Shown here in pieces: positions 33,380-47,015 of a stretch of 64,000 nt of DNA. The stretch is from positions 186,001-250,000 of the forward strand of contig NZ_JACIDB010000001.1 in assembly GCF_014196115.1 (NCBI RefSeq), written 5' to 3'. The first letter of the stretch is position 1. Each line of letters opens with the position of its first letter. This stretch comes from Sphingomonas aquatilis (GTDB lineage Bacteria > Pseudomonadota > Alphaproteobacteria > Sphingomonadales > Sphingomonadaceae). The notes beneath the pieces were generated by a model that made no database searches, was not told the DNA's origin, and saw only the letters and a list, made by a program, of their open reading frames with translations. The position numbers were made by a program, and so were the translations under genes.

Positions 33380-34405
33380 CTACCCCCGCTCGCGCGCCAG
33401 CAGCGCACGCTTGCGCTCCACGCCCCAGGCATAGCCGCCCATCGCGCCGTCGCCGCGCGTCACGCGGTGGCATGGCACCAGCACCGCCAGCGGGTTGCGC
33501 CCGCAGGCCGTCCCCGCCGCGCGCGTCGCCCCCGGTCGTCCGGCCGCCGCCGCCAGCTCGGCATAGCTGCGCGTCTCGCCCGCCGGGATGGTGCGCAGCG
33601 CCTGCCACACCGCCTCCTGAAACGCCGTGCCCTGCACATCCACCGGCAGGCCCGCGTCGCGTCCCGGCGCCTCGACCAGCGCCACCACCTCCGCCGCCAG
33701 CGTCGCCAGCGCGGCATCGCCGGGCACGATCGTCGCCTGCGGGAAATGCTCCGTCAGCGCGTTTGCATCCTCGTCGAACGCGATCCGGCACAGGCCCGTG
33801 TCCGTCGCCGCGACCAGCAACGGCCCCAGGCTGGTCGCCACCACGGTCCAGCGGATCGTCAGCCCCGCCGCACCCTTCGCCCGCGCGCGCGGCGCCATGC
33901 CCAGTCGCGCGGCGCCGTCGGCATAGAAGCGGCTCGCCGCTCCATAGCCCGCGGCATGGATCGCCTCGGTCACGCCCGCGCCCGCATCCAGCGACGCCGC
34001 CGCCCGTCCGGCGCGCACCGCCCGCCCGTAAGCGGCGGGGCTGACCCCCGTCGCCCGCGTGAAAACCCGCTGGAAGTGATGCGGTGTATAGCCGACCGCA
34101 CCGGCGAGGTCCGCCAAAGTCACCGGCCCCTCCGCCGCCGCGATCGCCGCGCAGGCGTCGGCCACCGCCTGCGTATCGCGCGCCACGCCATCGGGCAGGC
34201 AGCGCCGGCACGCGCGATAGCCCGCCGCCCGCGCCGCCGCGCCATCCGCCAGAAAGAGCACGTTCGCCCGTGCTGGGCGCCGCGCCGGGCAACTCGGCCG
34301 GCAATAGATGCCCGTGCTGGTGACCGCGACGACGAACGCGCCGTCCTGTGTCCGGTCCCGCGCGACAAAGGCGGCCCAGGCCGCATCCTGATCGATCTCG
34401 CTCAT
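33380..34405 (-). CDS. ada: Bifunctional Ada: transcriptional activator/O6-methylguanine-DNA methyltransferase
   Basis: This 341-residue protein matches Ada. The N-terminal zinc domain has YCRPSCPARRP and GYRACRRCLPDG (the four Cys, one taking methyl from phosphotriesters). An AraC-type HTH (GVTPHHFQRVFTRATGVSPAAYGRAVRAG-like, quoted partly as HHFQRVFTRATGVSP) follows. The C-terminal methyltransferase domain has the acceptor Cys in VLVPCHRVTRGDG. It repairs O6-methylguanine and activates its own gene after methylation. I choose ATG 34405 (MSEIDQDAAW). It lies 50 bp downstream of a secreted-protein gene on the same strand. Confidence 0.93.
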   Translation of the reverse strand: MSEIDQDAAWAAFVARDRTQDGAFVVAVTSTGIYCRPSCPARRPARANVLFLADGAAARAAGYRACRRCLPDGVARDTQAVADACAAIAAAEGPVTLADLAGAVGYTPHHFQRVFTRATGVSPAAYGRAVRAGRAAASLDAGAGVTEAIHAAGYGAASRFYADGAARLGMAPRARAKGAAGLTIRWTVVATSLGPLLVAATDTGLCRIAFDEDANALTEHFPQATIVPGDAALATLAAEVVALVEAPGRDAGLPVDVQGTAFQEAVWQALRTIPAGETRSYAELAAAAGRPGATRAAGTACGRNPLAVLVPCHRVTRGDGAMGGYAWGVERKRALLARERG

Positions 34406-34454
34406 GCCCCCGTCATAGCGCGCGGGCGGGCGCCGCTCATCCCGCGGCTTGCGA

Positions 34455-35396
34455 TCAAAACCCGGTGCCGCGCACCGGCGGCCGGGCGCGCATGATCGCG
34501 ACATCGTCGCGCCCCGCGGCCAGGCTCGCCACGCGCTCCAGCCCCTTGCTCACCGCGCTGCCCGCGTCCGGCGCGAACAGCCGCGCCCGCGTATAGCGGT
34601 CCGCCGCTTCGGCATAGCGCCCCGCGGCTTCGGCGCACAAAGCCAGGTTGAACGTCGTCGATCCCTGATCGGGCACCGCCTTGTCGATCGCGGCAAAGGC
34701 GTCGCATGCGGCCCGTTCGTCGCTCTTGGTCAGATGGACCGCAGCCTTGAACTGTTTCGCGATGTCGGGCGGCAGGCCGTCGCGCTCTTCGCGGACGCGC
34801 ACCTTGTAGTCCTCGGCATGCGGGGCGAGGTCCAGCCGCACCTCCTGCGCGATCGAATCGGCCATGCTGCCGACGGTGAAGCCGACATCGGTCGCGATGC
34901 CGCTGTCCTCGCACCAGCTTGAAAAGTCATGCCGCGTCTTGGTGGTGTCGTACGGCTTCTCGCCGCTCCGCGCCTCGCGCATCACCAGGTCCGCGCGGAA
35001 ATCGACCGTGCGGCTGGTGCAGCGGACGACATAGCGCTGCCGGGCGACGCATTTACCATCCTTGTTCTTCTCGACGCAGCGCTCGCGGCTTTCGGTGTAA
35101 TCGTTGGTCGCCACCTCGACGCCGGTATGGCCGGACAGCAGCCCGTCGGGGCGCAGGCCCGCGGGCACCAGCACCGCATGCGGCACGCCGTCCGCGCCCA
35201 GCTTGCTCAGCCGCCGCTCGATCGCATCGGCCAGCGTGCCGCCATAGGCGCCGTCGAACGGCCCGATCCCGATCGTCGGCAGCAGGCTCGCCGCGCGCGC
35301 ATTGGCGCCGAACACGCCGGCCACGTGCAGCACCTCGGCCCGCGCCGTGCCCGTGATCGCCAGTCCCGCCAATACGATCGCCGCCCACCGCATCAT
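34455..35396 (-). CDS. Secreted protein of unknown function
   Basis: From ATG 35396 the 313-residue product has a signal peptide (RWAAIVLAGLAITGTARAE). The mature part contains several Cys (ESRERCVEKNKDGKCVARQRYVVRC) that may form disulfides, and a late TPR-like segment (TTFNLALCAEAAGRYAEAADRYTRARL). GGGAGG precedes the start. No family is recognised. It reads toward ada, 50 bp away. Probably periplasmic. Confidence 0.75.
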   Translation of the reverse strand: MMRWAAIVLAGLAITGTARAEVLHVAGVFGANARAASLLPTIGIGPFDGAYGGTLADAIERRLSKLGADGVPHAVLVPAGLRPDGLLSGHTGVEVATNDYTESRERCVEKNKDGKCVARQRYVVRCTSRTVDFRADLVMREARSGEKPYDTTKTRHDFSSWCEDSGIATDVGFTVGSMADSIAQEVRLDLAPHAEDYKVRVREERDGLPPDIAKQFKAAVHLTKSDERAACDAFAAIDKAVPDQGSTTFNLALCAEAAGRYAEAADRYTRARLFAPDAGSAVSKGLERVASLAAGRDDVAIMRARPPVRGTGF

Positions 35397-35571
35397 CCGC
35401 CTCCCGTTTTGCCCTGTTGCCACCGTTACGGCCCCGTTCCTGAACAGAAGCTGCGCGTCTACTTGCGCTTGTTCGCCCCCCATGCTAGCCGCCCGCCACC
35501 CATAAGTGGTGCGCGAACTCGCGCGCCCTCTTCCCCATGGGCCAACATTTCGGCACGAGGACTTCGATTCC

Positions 35572-37676
<2,105 letters not shown>

Positions 37677-37686
37677 CGTTCAATGT

Positions 37687-37738
37687 GCTCCCGCGCAGGC
37701 GGGAGCCCAGTACTGGGTCCCCGCCTTCGCGGGGACAC
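37687..37738. repeat. Palindromic repeat inside the atp cluster
   Basis: GTGCTCCCGCGCAGGCGGGAGC followed by CCAGTACTGG and GTCCCCGCCTTCGCGGGGAC are adjacent hairpin-forming units of family B type between atpA and atpG. It could affect mRNA stability or the stoichiometry of downstream subunits. Confidence 0.75.
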
Positions 37739-37751
37739 ATGAAGGACAACA

Positions 37752-40166
<2,415 letters not shown>

Positions 40167-40167
<1 letters not shown>

Positions 40168-40349
40168 TGCCCGCGCCGCGCCGCGAGGATGCCGTCAACG
40201 CCGTCTGTCCCTGGTCGGGTAAGCCGATCAGCGACGATGCCTTGACGGTCTATCGCGGCGCGGTGGTCGGTTTCTGCAATCCCGGCTGCCGGGACAAATT
40301 CGACGCGGCCATCACCGCGTTCGATCGCGTGATTGAAACGAGACTCTGA
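40167..40349 (+). CDS. Small Cys-containing (YHS/TRASH-like) protein inside the atp cluster
   Basis: This 60-residue ORF starts on an ATG overlapping the atpD stop and ends just before atpC, so it is translationally coupled. The sequence [19 protein letters not shown] followed by [20 protein letters not shown] has three Cys and resembles small treble-clef metal-binding modules of the YHS/TRASH type. Functions of related small proteins are unknown; an atp-linked role is inferred only from position. Confidence 0.7.
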
Positions 40350-40350
40350 C

Positions 40351-40602
40351 ATGCTGCACTTCGAACTCGTCACGCCCGAAAAGCTCGTCCGCTCCGAGGA
40401 CGTGTACATGGTCGTCGTGCCCGGCACCGAAGGCGACTTCGGCGTGCTGGAGGGCCATGCGCCCTTGATGTCCACCGTCCGCGACGGCGCGCTCTCGGTG
40501 TACCGCACCGAAGGCGGCCAGCCCGAAACCATCGCGATCCAGGGCGGCTTTGCGGAAGTGAACGCCCAGGGCCTCACCGTCCTCGCCGAACACGCGGCAT
40601 AA
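40351..40602 (+). CDS. atpC: F1F0 ATP synthase subunit epsilon
   Basis: This 83-residue protein covers the beta-barrel domain of epsilon ([39 protein letters not shown]). The C-terminal two-helix inhibitory domain of longer epsilon subunits is absent, as in many alphaproteobacteria. Start ATG 40351 (MLHFELV) chosen over 40333 because it agrees with the family N-terminus. It completes the F1 cluster. Hairpins follow. Confidence 0.94.
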   Translation: MLHFELVTPEKLVRSEDVYMVVVPGTEGDFGVLEGHAPLMSTVRDGALSVYRTEGGQPETIAIQGGFAEVNAQGLTVLAEHAA

Positions 40603-40614
40603 TCGACCGGGGCC

Positions 40615-40640
40615 GGGCGATCCAGACCGTTGGATCGCCC
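40615..40640 (+). terminator. Hairpin after atpC (weak terminator)
   Basis: GGGCGATCCA and TGGATCGCCC pair across GACCGT, but only TCCCGCC follows, without a T-tract. Confidence 0.45.
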
Positions 40641-40706
40641 TCCCGCCAAGTTCCTGCGCAAGGGCGCATAATCCGCACCGGCTGTCCTACAGTTCGTCAC
40701 CCCCAT

Positions 40707-40733
40707 AGAGCCGGCGAATCCCGGCTCTTTCTC
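40707..40733 (+). terminator. Rho-independent-like terminator
   Basis: AGAGCCGG and CCGGCTCT pair across a short loop and are followed by TTCTC. It stands 105 bp after atpC and may end the atp transcript. The remainder of the gap to 40971 holds a family A repeat and no gene. Confidence 0.6.
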
Positions 40734-40813
40734 ACCACCGCTCACCCTAACCCGTCGCCCCTGTGCAGGCTGGGATCCCTCGGAAACGAAGCGCTCCCGC
40801 ACGCCCCACCCCC

Positions 40814-40895
40814 GTCACCCCGGCGCTGAGCCGGGGTCCCGCTTCTTCTTCTCCGACGACCAAAAAGCGGGACCCCGGATCAAGTCCGGGGTGAC
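40814..40895. repeat. Family A paired palindrome
   Basis: GTCACCCCGGCG...CGGGGTCCCGCTT and AAGCGGGACCCCGG...CCGGGGTGAC around a ~20-bp spacer, between convergent atpC and the asparaginase gene. Confidence 0.8.
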
Positions 40896-40971
40896 GGGGA
40901 AGGGGACCGGGATCACCCCCAAAACAGAACGACACCCCGTCGTCGTTTCGGTCTACCTGTCCATCTTCGCG

Positions 40972-41961
40972 TTACGCAGCGAACAGCGACCGGCCCTTGC
41001 GCACCACGGTCCGCCCCGCCGCATCGGTCACCGCATAGGTAAAGCCCGGCAACAGACAGAACGCTCCCACCTCACCCTGCGGCGACAGCGCCAGGAAGCC
41101 GACCTGCACGCCCTTGATCGCATCCCCGCGCAGCTTGGCGATATGCTTCACCACCTCCTCGCACGCCGCCTGCGGCGACAGCCCGGCGCGCATCGACGCG
41201 ACGACGCGGGCGGTGCCGGCGATCCGCGTCACCTCCTCGCCCAGCCCCGTCGAGGTCGCGCCACCGACGCCCGCCTCGACATACAATCCGCTGCCGACCT
41301 GCGGCGAATCGCCCACCCGTCCGCGCATCTTGAACGCCATGCCCGACGTGGTGCACGCCCCCGCCATCCGCCCCGACGCGTCGCGCGCCAGCAGGCCGAT
41401 CGTGTCGTGATCCAGCGCGCCACCCAGCGGCGCGCGGCGGTTCTCGATATTGGCGACCGGCGTGTACTGCGAGGTCTTCAGCCACTCGCGCCACGCCTTC
41501 TCCGCTGGCGGCGTCAGTAGATCGACCTTGGGAAAGCCCTGGTCGCGCGCGAACCGCGTCGCGCCCTCGCCGACGAGGAACGTGTGCGGCGTCTTCTCCA
41601 TCACCCGCCGCGCGACGGAGATGGCATGCACCGTATCCTCCAGTGCCGCGACCGCGCCGACGCCGCCGGCATCGTCCATGATCACCGCATCAAGCGTCAC
41701 ATGCCCGTCGCGATCGGGATAGCCGCCATAGCCGACCGAATGGTTCTCCGGGTCGGCCTCCGGCACCATCGCCCCCGCCTCGACCGCGTCGAGCAACGTG
41801 CCCCCCGCCTTCATCCGCGCAAACGCCGCATCGTTCGCCGCCGCACCGAAATCCCAGGTGGACACGATCAGCGCGCGATCCGGGCTCGCCGCCATCGCGG
41901 GCAGCGCCGCCGCACCGCTTGCCGCCGCCATGCCACCCAGAAGCCCGCGCCGCGTCGTCAT
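40972..41961 (-). CDS. Isoaspartyl peptidase/L-asparaginase-like Ntn hydrolase (glycosylasparaginase family), Tat-exported
   Basis: This 329-residue protein has a Tat-type signal (TTRRGLLGGMAAASGAAAL). It belongs to the N-terminal-nucleophile T2 asparaginase family; the self-cleavage nucleophile is probably Thr in LDHDTIGLLARD. A conserved MRGRVGDSPQVGSGLYVE block contains the substrate loop. Precursor cleavage would give alpha and beta chains. It hydrolyses beta-aspartyl or N4-glycosylated asparagine amide bonds. The Tat signal suggests periplasmic action. It lies 29 bp downstream of the priA stop on the same strand. Confidence 0.87.
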   Translation of the reverse strand: MTTRRGLLGGMAAASGAAALPAMAASPDRALIVSTWDFGAAANDAAFARMKAGGTLLDAVEAGAMVPEADPENHSVGYGGYPDRDGHVTLDAVIMDDAGGVGAVAALEDTVHAISVARRVMEKTPHTFLVGEGATRFARDQGFPKVDLLTPPAEKAWREWLKTSQYTPVANIENRRAPLGGALDHDTIGLLARDASGRMAGACTTSGMAFKMRGRVGDSPQVGSGLYVEAGVGGATSTGLGEEVTRIAGTARVVASMRAGLSPQAACEEVVKHIAKLRGDAIKGVQVGFLALSPQGEVGAFCLLPGFTYAVTDAAGRTVVRKGRSLFAA

Positions 41962-41990
41962 GCCGTCATCCTTTGGACCGGTATTGGTCC

Positions 41991-44162
41991 TTACAGGAAG
42001 TTATACGGATCGACGTCGACCGTCACGCGCGCTTTTGCCGGCCAGTCGAGCCCGCCGAGCCAGTCGCGGATCACGTCCTGCACGTCGAGCGCACGCCGGG
42101 CATGCACCAGTAATCGATAGCGATGCCGCCCGCGCAGCATGGCGAGCGGGGCAGGGGCGGGGCCATAGACCGCCATGCCGTCGACGCGCGGCGCGCTCTG
42201 CGCCACCGCCCGTGCCACCTCATGCGCACACGCCTGCTCCTCCGACGACACGACGATCGCCGCATAGCGGCCAAAGGGCGGGGCACCGGCATCGCGCCGC
42301 GCCTCGGTCTCCGCCTCGTAGAAGGCCTCGGCATCGCCGGTGATCAGCGCCTGCATCACCTGCGCCGAGGGACTGTGCGTCTGGATGAACACATGCCCCG
42401 GCTTGGCTCCTCGCCCCGCACGCCCCGACACCTGCCGGATCTGCTGGAACGTCCGCTCCGCCGCCCGCAGGTCGCCACCCTCCAGCCCCAGATCGGCATC
42501 GATCACGCCGACCAATGTCAGATTGGGAAAGTGATAGCCCTTGGTGACGAGCTGCGTGCCGACGACGATGTCGATGTCGCCCGCCTCCATCCGCCCGACG
42601 AACTCGGCGGCCTTGGCCGGCGACCAGATCGTATCTGAGGTGACGACCGCGGTCTTCGCCTCGGGGAACAAAGTCGCCACCTCGTCCGCGATCCGCTCGA
42701 CGCCGGGACCGCAGGCGACCAGGCTGTCCTCCGCCTTGCATTCGGGGCAGGCGCGCGGCGTCGGCATCACATGGCCGCAATGGTGGCAGGCCAGCCGGCG
42801 GGTCAGCCGGTGCTCCACCATCCAGGCGGTGCAATTGGGGCATTGGAAGCGATGCCCGCAATTGCGGCACAGCGTCAGCGGCGCATAGCCCCGCCGGTTG
42901 AGGAACAGCAGCGACTGCTCGCCCTTTTCGAACGTCTCGCGCAGCGCCGTCACCAGCTTTGGCGCGATCCATGTGCCGCGTTCGGGTGGGTGCTGGATCA
43001 GATCGATCGCCTCGATCGTCGGCATCTCGGCGGGGCCGTAGCGGCCCGGCAACTTCAGTTCGGCATAGCGCCCCAGCGCCACCTGCTGGCGCGTCTCGAT
43101 CGCCGGGGTCGCGCTGGCCAGGATCACCGGGCAGCCTTCGAACTTGCCGCGCATCACCGCGACGTCTCGGGCATGGTAATGGACGCCCTCTTCCTGCTTG
43201 AAGCTCGTCTCGTGCGCCTCGTCGACGACGATCAGGCCGAGGTTGCGATAGGGCAGGAACAGAGCGGACCGCGCGCCGACCGTCACCAGCGCCTCGCCGC
43301 TCGCGATCGCGCGCCACGCCCGCCGCCGCTGGGTGGAGCGCAGCCCCGAATGCCACGCCACCGGCTCGCAGCCGAAGCGATCGTGGAAGCGCTTCAGGAA
43401 CGGTTCGGTCAGCGCGATCTCGGGTAGCAGCACGAGGGTCTGCCGCCCCTGCCGGATCGCCTCAGCCACCGCCTCGAAATACACCTCGGTCTTGCCCGAT
43501 CCGGTGACGCCGTCGAGCAGGGTGGGGCGGAAGTCATGCGCCGCAACCCCGGCGACCAGTTCGTCCGCCGCGGCCTGCTGCGCCTCCGCGAGCGTCGGCG
43601 GTCCGAAAGCGGGGTCGGGGTGCGGATAGGGGCTGTCGATATCGACGCTCACCGCCTCCAGCGCGCCGGCCTTCACCAACCCACGGACCACCGCGTCGGA
43701 CACGTCGGCGAGGGTGGCGAGTTCGCGGATCAGGCCTTGCCGGTCGCCGATCCGCTCCAGCGCCTGTTCACGCTGCGGGGTGAGGCGCGGCGGCACGGTG
43801 CCGGTGGCGCGATACTCGGTGACGGTCCGCGCGCCCTCCAAGGCCGAGGTGGACGCGAGCGCCATCCGCACCACGGCGGCCGGCGGCGCGAGATAATAGT
43901 CGGCGGTCCACTCGATCAGCCGGCGCAACGGCGCGGCGAGCGGCGGCACGTCGACCACGCCGAGCAGCGGCCGCAGGCGGTTGTCGCCGACCTCCGCATC
44001 CGACGGCATGCGCTCGGGTTCCCACACCACGCCGAGCAACTGGCGCGGCCCCAGCGGCGCGATGACCACCGACCCAGGCTCGACGTGCGAGCCCGCCGGC
44101 ACGCGATAGTCGAGCGGGCCGAGCGCGGAATTGAGGACGAGAACGCGAGCGCGCGACGACAT
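41991..44162 (-). CDS. priA: Primosomal helicase PriA
   Basis: This 723-residue helicase has the 3'-binding domain at the N-terminus (VLVLNSALGPLDYRVPAG), Walker A GVTGSGKTEVYFE, DEAH box IVVDEAHETS and a zinc-binding region with pairs of Cys (LCRNCGHRFQCPNC, ACHHCGHVMPTPRACPEC). It also has the GTQLVTKGYHFPNLTLVGVID and QVSGRAGRG helicase motifs. It restarts stalled replication forks. No clear Shine-Dalgarno supports any of several nearby starts; ATG 44162 (MSSRARVLV) best fits the family. It lies upstream of the asparaginase gene. Confidence 0.94.
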   Translation of the reverse strand: MSSRARVLVLNSALGPLDYRVPAGSHVEPGSVVIAPLGPRQLLGVVWEPERMPSDAEVGDNRLRPLLGVVDVPPLAAPLRRLIEWTADYYLAPPAAVVRMALASTSALEGARTVTEYRATGTVPPRLTPQREQALERIGDRQGLIRELATLADVSDAVVRGLVKAGALEAVSVDIDSPYPHPDPAFGPPTLAEAQQAAADELVAGVAAHDFRPTLLDGVTGSGKTEVYFEAVAEAIRQGRQTLVLLPEIALTEPFLKRFHDRFGCEPVAWHSGLRSTQRRRAWRAIASGEALVTVGARSALFLPYRNLGLIVVDEAHETSFKQEEGVHYHARDVAVMRGKFEGCPVILASATPAIETRQQVALGRYAELKLPGRYGPAEMPTIEAIDLIQHPPERGTWIAPKLVTALRETFEKGEQSLLFLNRRGYAPLTLCRNCGHRFQCPNCTAWMVEHRLTRRLACHHCGHVMPTPRACPECKAEDSLVACGPGVERIADEVATLFPEAKTAVVTSDTIWSPAKAAEFVGRMEAGDIDIVVGTQLVTKGYHFPNLTLVGVIDADLGLEGGDLRAAERTFQQIRQVSGRAGRGAKPGHVFIQTHSPSAQVMQALITGDAEAFYEAETEARRDAGAPPFGRYAAIVVSSEEQACAHEVARAVAQSAPRVDGMAVYGPAPAPLAMLRGRHRYRLLVHARRALDVQDVIRDWLGGLDWPAKARVTVDVDPYNFL

Positions 44163-44222
44163 GCCGTCCATATGGGGGCTGATCAACTCGGCGTGAAGCG
44201 CCGGATTGCGTCGCTCCGACGG

Positions 44223-45137
44223 CTAGGCGACGTCGTCGGCGCTCGCCGCGATGGTTTCCTGTCGCTGGCGCACCCGCTCGCGCCAGACGATGATCAGGCC
44301 GCTCGCGATGATCACCGGCGCCCCGATCCAGGTCGCGCTGGCCGGCAAGGTGTCGAAGATCAGCCAGCCGAGCGCGGTCGCCCACAACAGGCTGGAATAA
44401 TCCATTGGCACCACCACCGACACGGGGCCGAGCTTCAGCGAATTGGTCATCGCGATCTGCGCGCACCCGCCCAGCACGCCGACCGCGGCCAGGCACGCCC
44501 AGCCGAGCGCGCTATGGCTCTGCGCGACGGGAACGTAGAATAGCGTCAGCGGCACCAGCGATAGCGTCGAAAACCAGAAGACGGTGGTCAGCGCCGCCTC
44601 GGTCCGCCCGATCTGGCGCAGCAGGATCGTGACGCACGCCGTTCCGAACGCGCCGCCCAGCGCAAAGGCCGCGCCGCCCAGCGGGAGATGCCCGTCGTTG
44701 GCGGCAAGGCCCGGCGCCGCGACGATCAGCACGCCGGTGAACCCCGCCACCACCGCGCCCCAGCGCCACACCCCGGTCGGCTCGCGCAACACGAGTGCGC
44801 CCAGGATCGTCGTGATCAGCGGCACGGTGAAGCCGATCGTCGTCGCCTCGGCGAGCGGCAACAGCACGATGCCGTGGAAGGTCAGCGCCATCGCGCTCAG
44901 CCCCACCACCGCGCGGGCAACATGTGCCGGCAGCCGCTGCGTCGCGACGCTCGTCATGCCGGGGCCGCCGGCGATGACGGTCGACACCAGCAGCGCCGCG
45001 CCGAACTGGCGGAAGAACAGGATCTCGACCACGCTCGCACCGGCATGTTCGGCCAGCTTGATGCTCGCGTTCATCGCGGCAAAGAACACGACCGACAGCA
45101 GGCGCAGGCCGATCGCGGGCAGGATGCGGTCGTTCAT
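44223..45137 (-). CDS. EamA-family DMT transporter
   Basis: This 304-residue inner-membrane protein has ten hydrophobic segments in two EamA repeats, with the first containing ARAVVGLSAMALTFHGIVLLP and TTIGFTVPLITTILGALVL. Members export or exchange metabolites such as amino acids or sugars. Substrate unknown. It lies 60 bp upstream of priA on the same strand. Confidence 0.88.
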   Translation of the reverse strand: MNDRILPAIGLRLLSVVFFAAMNASIKLAEHAGASVVEILFFRQFGAALLVSTVIAGGPGMTSVATQRLPAHVARAVVGLSAMALTFHGIVLLPLAEATTIGFTVPLITTILGALVLREPTGVWRWGAVVAGFTGVLIVAAPGLAANDGHLPLGGAAFALGGAFGTACVTILLRQIGRTEAALTTVFWFSTLSLVPLTLFYVPVAQSHSALGWACLAAVGVLGGCAQIAMTNSLKLGPVSVVVPMDYSSLLWATALGWLIFDTLPASATWIGAPVIIASGLIIVWRERVRQRQETIAASADDVA

Positions 45138-45165
45138 GCCGCGGGCTGTAGCGGCAGACAGCCCT

Positions 45166-45310
45166 CAAGTCCTCCCTCGCTTTAGCGGGGGAGGGGGACC
45201 GTTCGCGAAGCGAAGGGTGGAGGGGGCGTCTCGGCATAGGGGACGTCGCCGTATCCTCCCCCTCCGTCAGCGCTGGCGCGCTGCCACCTCCCCCTGGCGG
45301 GGGAGGACTT
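45166..45310. repeat. Family D composite palindrome cluster
   Basis: CAAGTCCTCCCTCGCTTTAGCG with GGGGGAGGGGG, then TCCTCCCCCTCCGTCAGCGC and CCACCTCCCCCTGGCGGGGG, produce inverted arms in the divergent gap between the EamA gene and proS. The unit matches the D elements near 25025 and 32940. Confidence 0.7.
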
Positions 45311-45352
45311 GCGGGGTGACGGAAACGTCCGTCGGAGATAAGAGCCACCACC

Positions 45353-46882
45353 ATGAAGCACGCTCTCCCCGTCACCCGCGACGCCGATTTCGCCGCCTGG
45401 TATCAATCCGTCATCACCGAGGCCGACCTCGCCGAGGAATCGGGCGTGCGCGGCTGCATGGTCATCCGGCCGTGGGGCTATGGCATCTGGGAGCGGATCC
45501 AGCGCCTGCTCGACGATCGGATCAAGGCGACGGGGCATGAGAATTGCTACTTCCCGCTCTTCATCCCGCTGTCCTATTTCGAAAAGGAGGCCGAGCATGT
45601 CGAGGGCTTCGCCAAGGAGATGGCGGTCGTCACGCACCATCGCCTGATCCCCGACGGCCACGGCGGCCTGAAGCCCGATCCCGCCGCCAAGCTGGAAGAG
45701 CCTTTGGTCGTGCGCCCGACGTCGGAGACGGTGATCGGCACCGCGTTTGCCCGCTGGGTGCAGTCGTGGCGCGACCTGCCCGTGCTCATCAACCAATGGG
45801 CCAATGTGGTTCGCTGGGAGATGCGGACGCGCATGTTCCTGCGCACCAGCGAATTCCTGTGGCAGGAGGGGCATACCGCCCACGCGACCGCCGACGAGGC
45901 GCGCGAAGAGACGCGCAAGATGCTCGAAGTCTATCGCGATTTCGCCGAGACCTGCCTCGCGCTGCCGGTCGTCGCCGGTGAGAAGCCCGAAAATGAGCGC
46001 TTCCCCGGCGCGGTCGCGACCTACAGCATCGAAGCGATGATGCAGGACGGCAAGGCGCTGCAGGCGGGCACCAGCCACTTCCTCGGCACCAATTTCGCGC
46101 ACGCGCAGAACATCCGCTTCCAGAATGCCAGCGGCGAGCTGGAGCTGGCGAACACGACCAGCTGGGGCGTCAGCACCCGCATGATCGGCGGCGTCATCAT
46201 GGTGCATGGCGACGACGACGGCCTGCGCGTGCCACCGCGCATCGCGCCGTGGCAGATCGTGATCGTGCCGATGTTGCGCGACCAGCCCGAGGACGAGGCG
46301 CTGATCGCCTACGCCAAGGACATCCAGTCGAACCTCGCCGGCCTGACCGCGCTGGGCGAGCCGGTGCGCGCGCTGCTCGACCTCAAGCCCGCCAAGGCCG
46401 CGACCAAGCGCTGGGGCTGGGTGAAGAAGGGCGCGCCGATCGTCATCGAGATCGGCGGCCGCGACATGGCGGGCGGCAACGTCTCGGTGATCCGCCGCGA
46501 CCGGCTGTATCGCGAGGACGGCAAGCTCGACGCGGCAGTGATGCCGCGCGGCGACTTCGAGGCGGATGCGCCTTCGCTCCTCGCCGCGATCCAGCAGGCG
46601 CTGCACGAACAGGCGACCGCGCGGATGCAGGCGGCGATCGTGCCAGCGGCGGACTTTGCTGCGGTCGAGGCGCATTTCGCCGAAGGGCAGAAGAACCCCG
46701 GCTGGGTCGAGGTGCAATGGTCGCGCCCGACCGGTGCGGCGCTTGATCAGGTGGTCGAGCGGCTGAAGGCGCTGAAGCTGACGATCCGCAACGCGCCGGG
46801 CGATCAGGCCCCGGCGGACGGCGCCTGCGTCTTCACCGGCGCGCCGGCCGTCGAACGCGTGCTGCTCGCCCGGGCGTACTGA
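45353..46882 (+). CDS. proS: Prolyl-tRNA synthetase, short (archaeal/eukaryotic-like) type
   Basis: This 509-residue class II synthetase charges tRNA-Pro. It has motif 1-like sequence GVRGCMVIRPWGYGIWERIQ, motif 2 IRTEL-equivalent in VVRWEMRTRMFLRTSEFLWQ and C-terminal anticodon-binding domain with APWQIVIVPMLRD. The long editing insertion typical of bacterial ProRS is absent, and the C-terminal extension (YCxGAP-like CVFTGAPAVERVLLARAY) resembles the archaeal/eukaryotic form. Whether a standard bacterial copy exists elsewhere cannot be judged here. It is convergent with the DNA ligase gene. Confidence 0.92.
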   Translation: MKHALPVTRDADFAAWYQSVITEADLAEESGVRGCMVIRPWGYGIWERIQRLLDDRIKATGHENCYFPLFIPLSYFEKEAEHVEGFAKEMAVVTHHRLIPDGHGGLKPDPAAKLEEPLVVRPTSETVIGTAFARWVQSWRDLPVLINQWANVVRWEMRTRMFLRTSEFLWQEGHTAHATADEAREETRKMLEVYRDFAETCLALPVVAGEKPENERFPGAVATYSIEAMMQDGKALQAGTSHFLGTNFAHAQNIRFQNASGELELANTTSWGVSTRMIGGVIMVHGDDDGLRVPPRIAPWQIVIVPMLRDQPEDEALIAYAKDIQSNLAGLTALGEPVRALLDLKPAKAATKRWGWVKKGAPIVIEIGGRDMAGGNVSVIRRDRLYREDGKLDAAVMPRGDFEADAPSLLAAIQQALHEQATARMQAAIVPAADFAAVEAHFAEGQKNPGWVEVQWSRPTGAALDQVVERLKALKLTIRNAPGDQAPADGACVFTGAPAVERVLLARAY

Positions 46883-47015
46883 TCGACAGGCGCCCCCGGA
46901 AACGTCGCCCCAGCGAAGGCTTGGGCCTCGAGCGGCTCTCGCCCGGCGCGACAACAGGGAGAAACCGGCGTTCGCTGGAATGACGTCGCGTAGGCGGCTG
47001 CAAGTTGCTCCCGCC

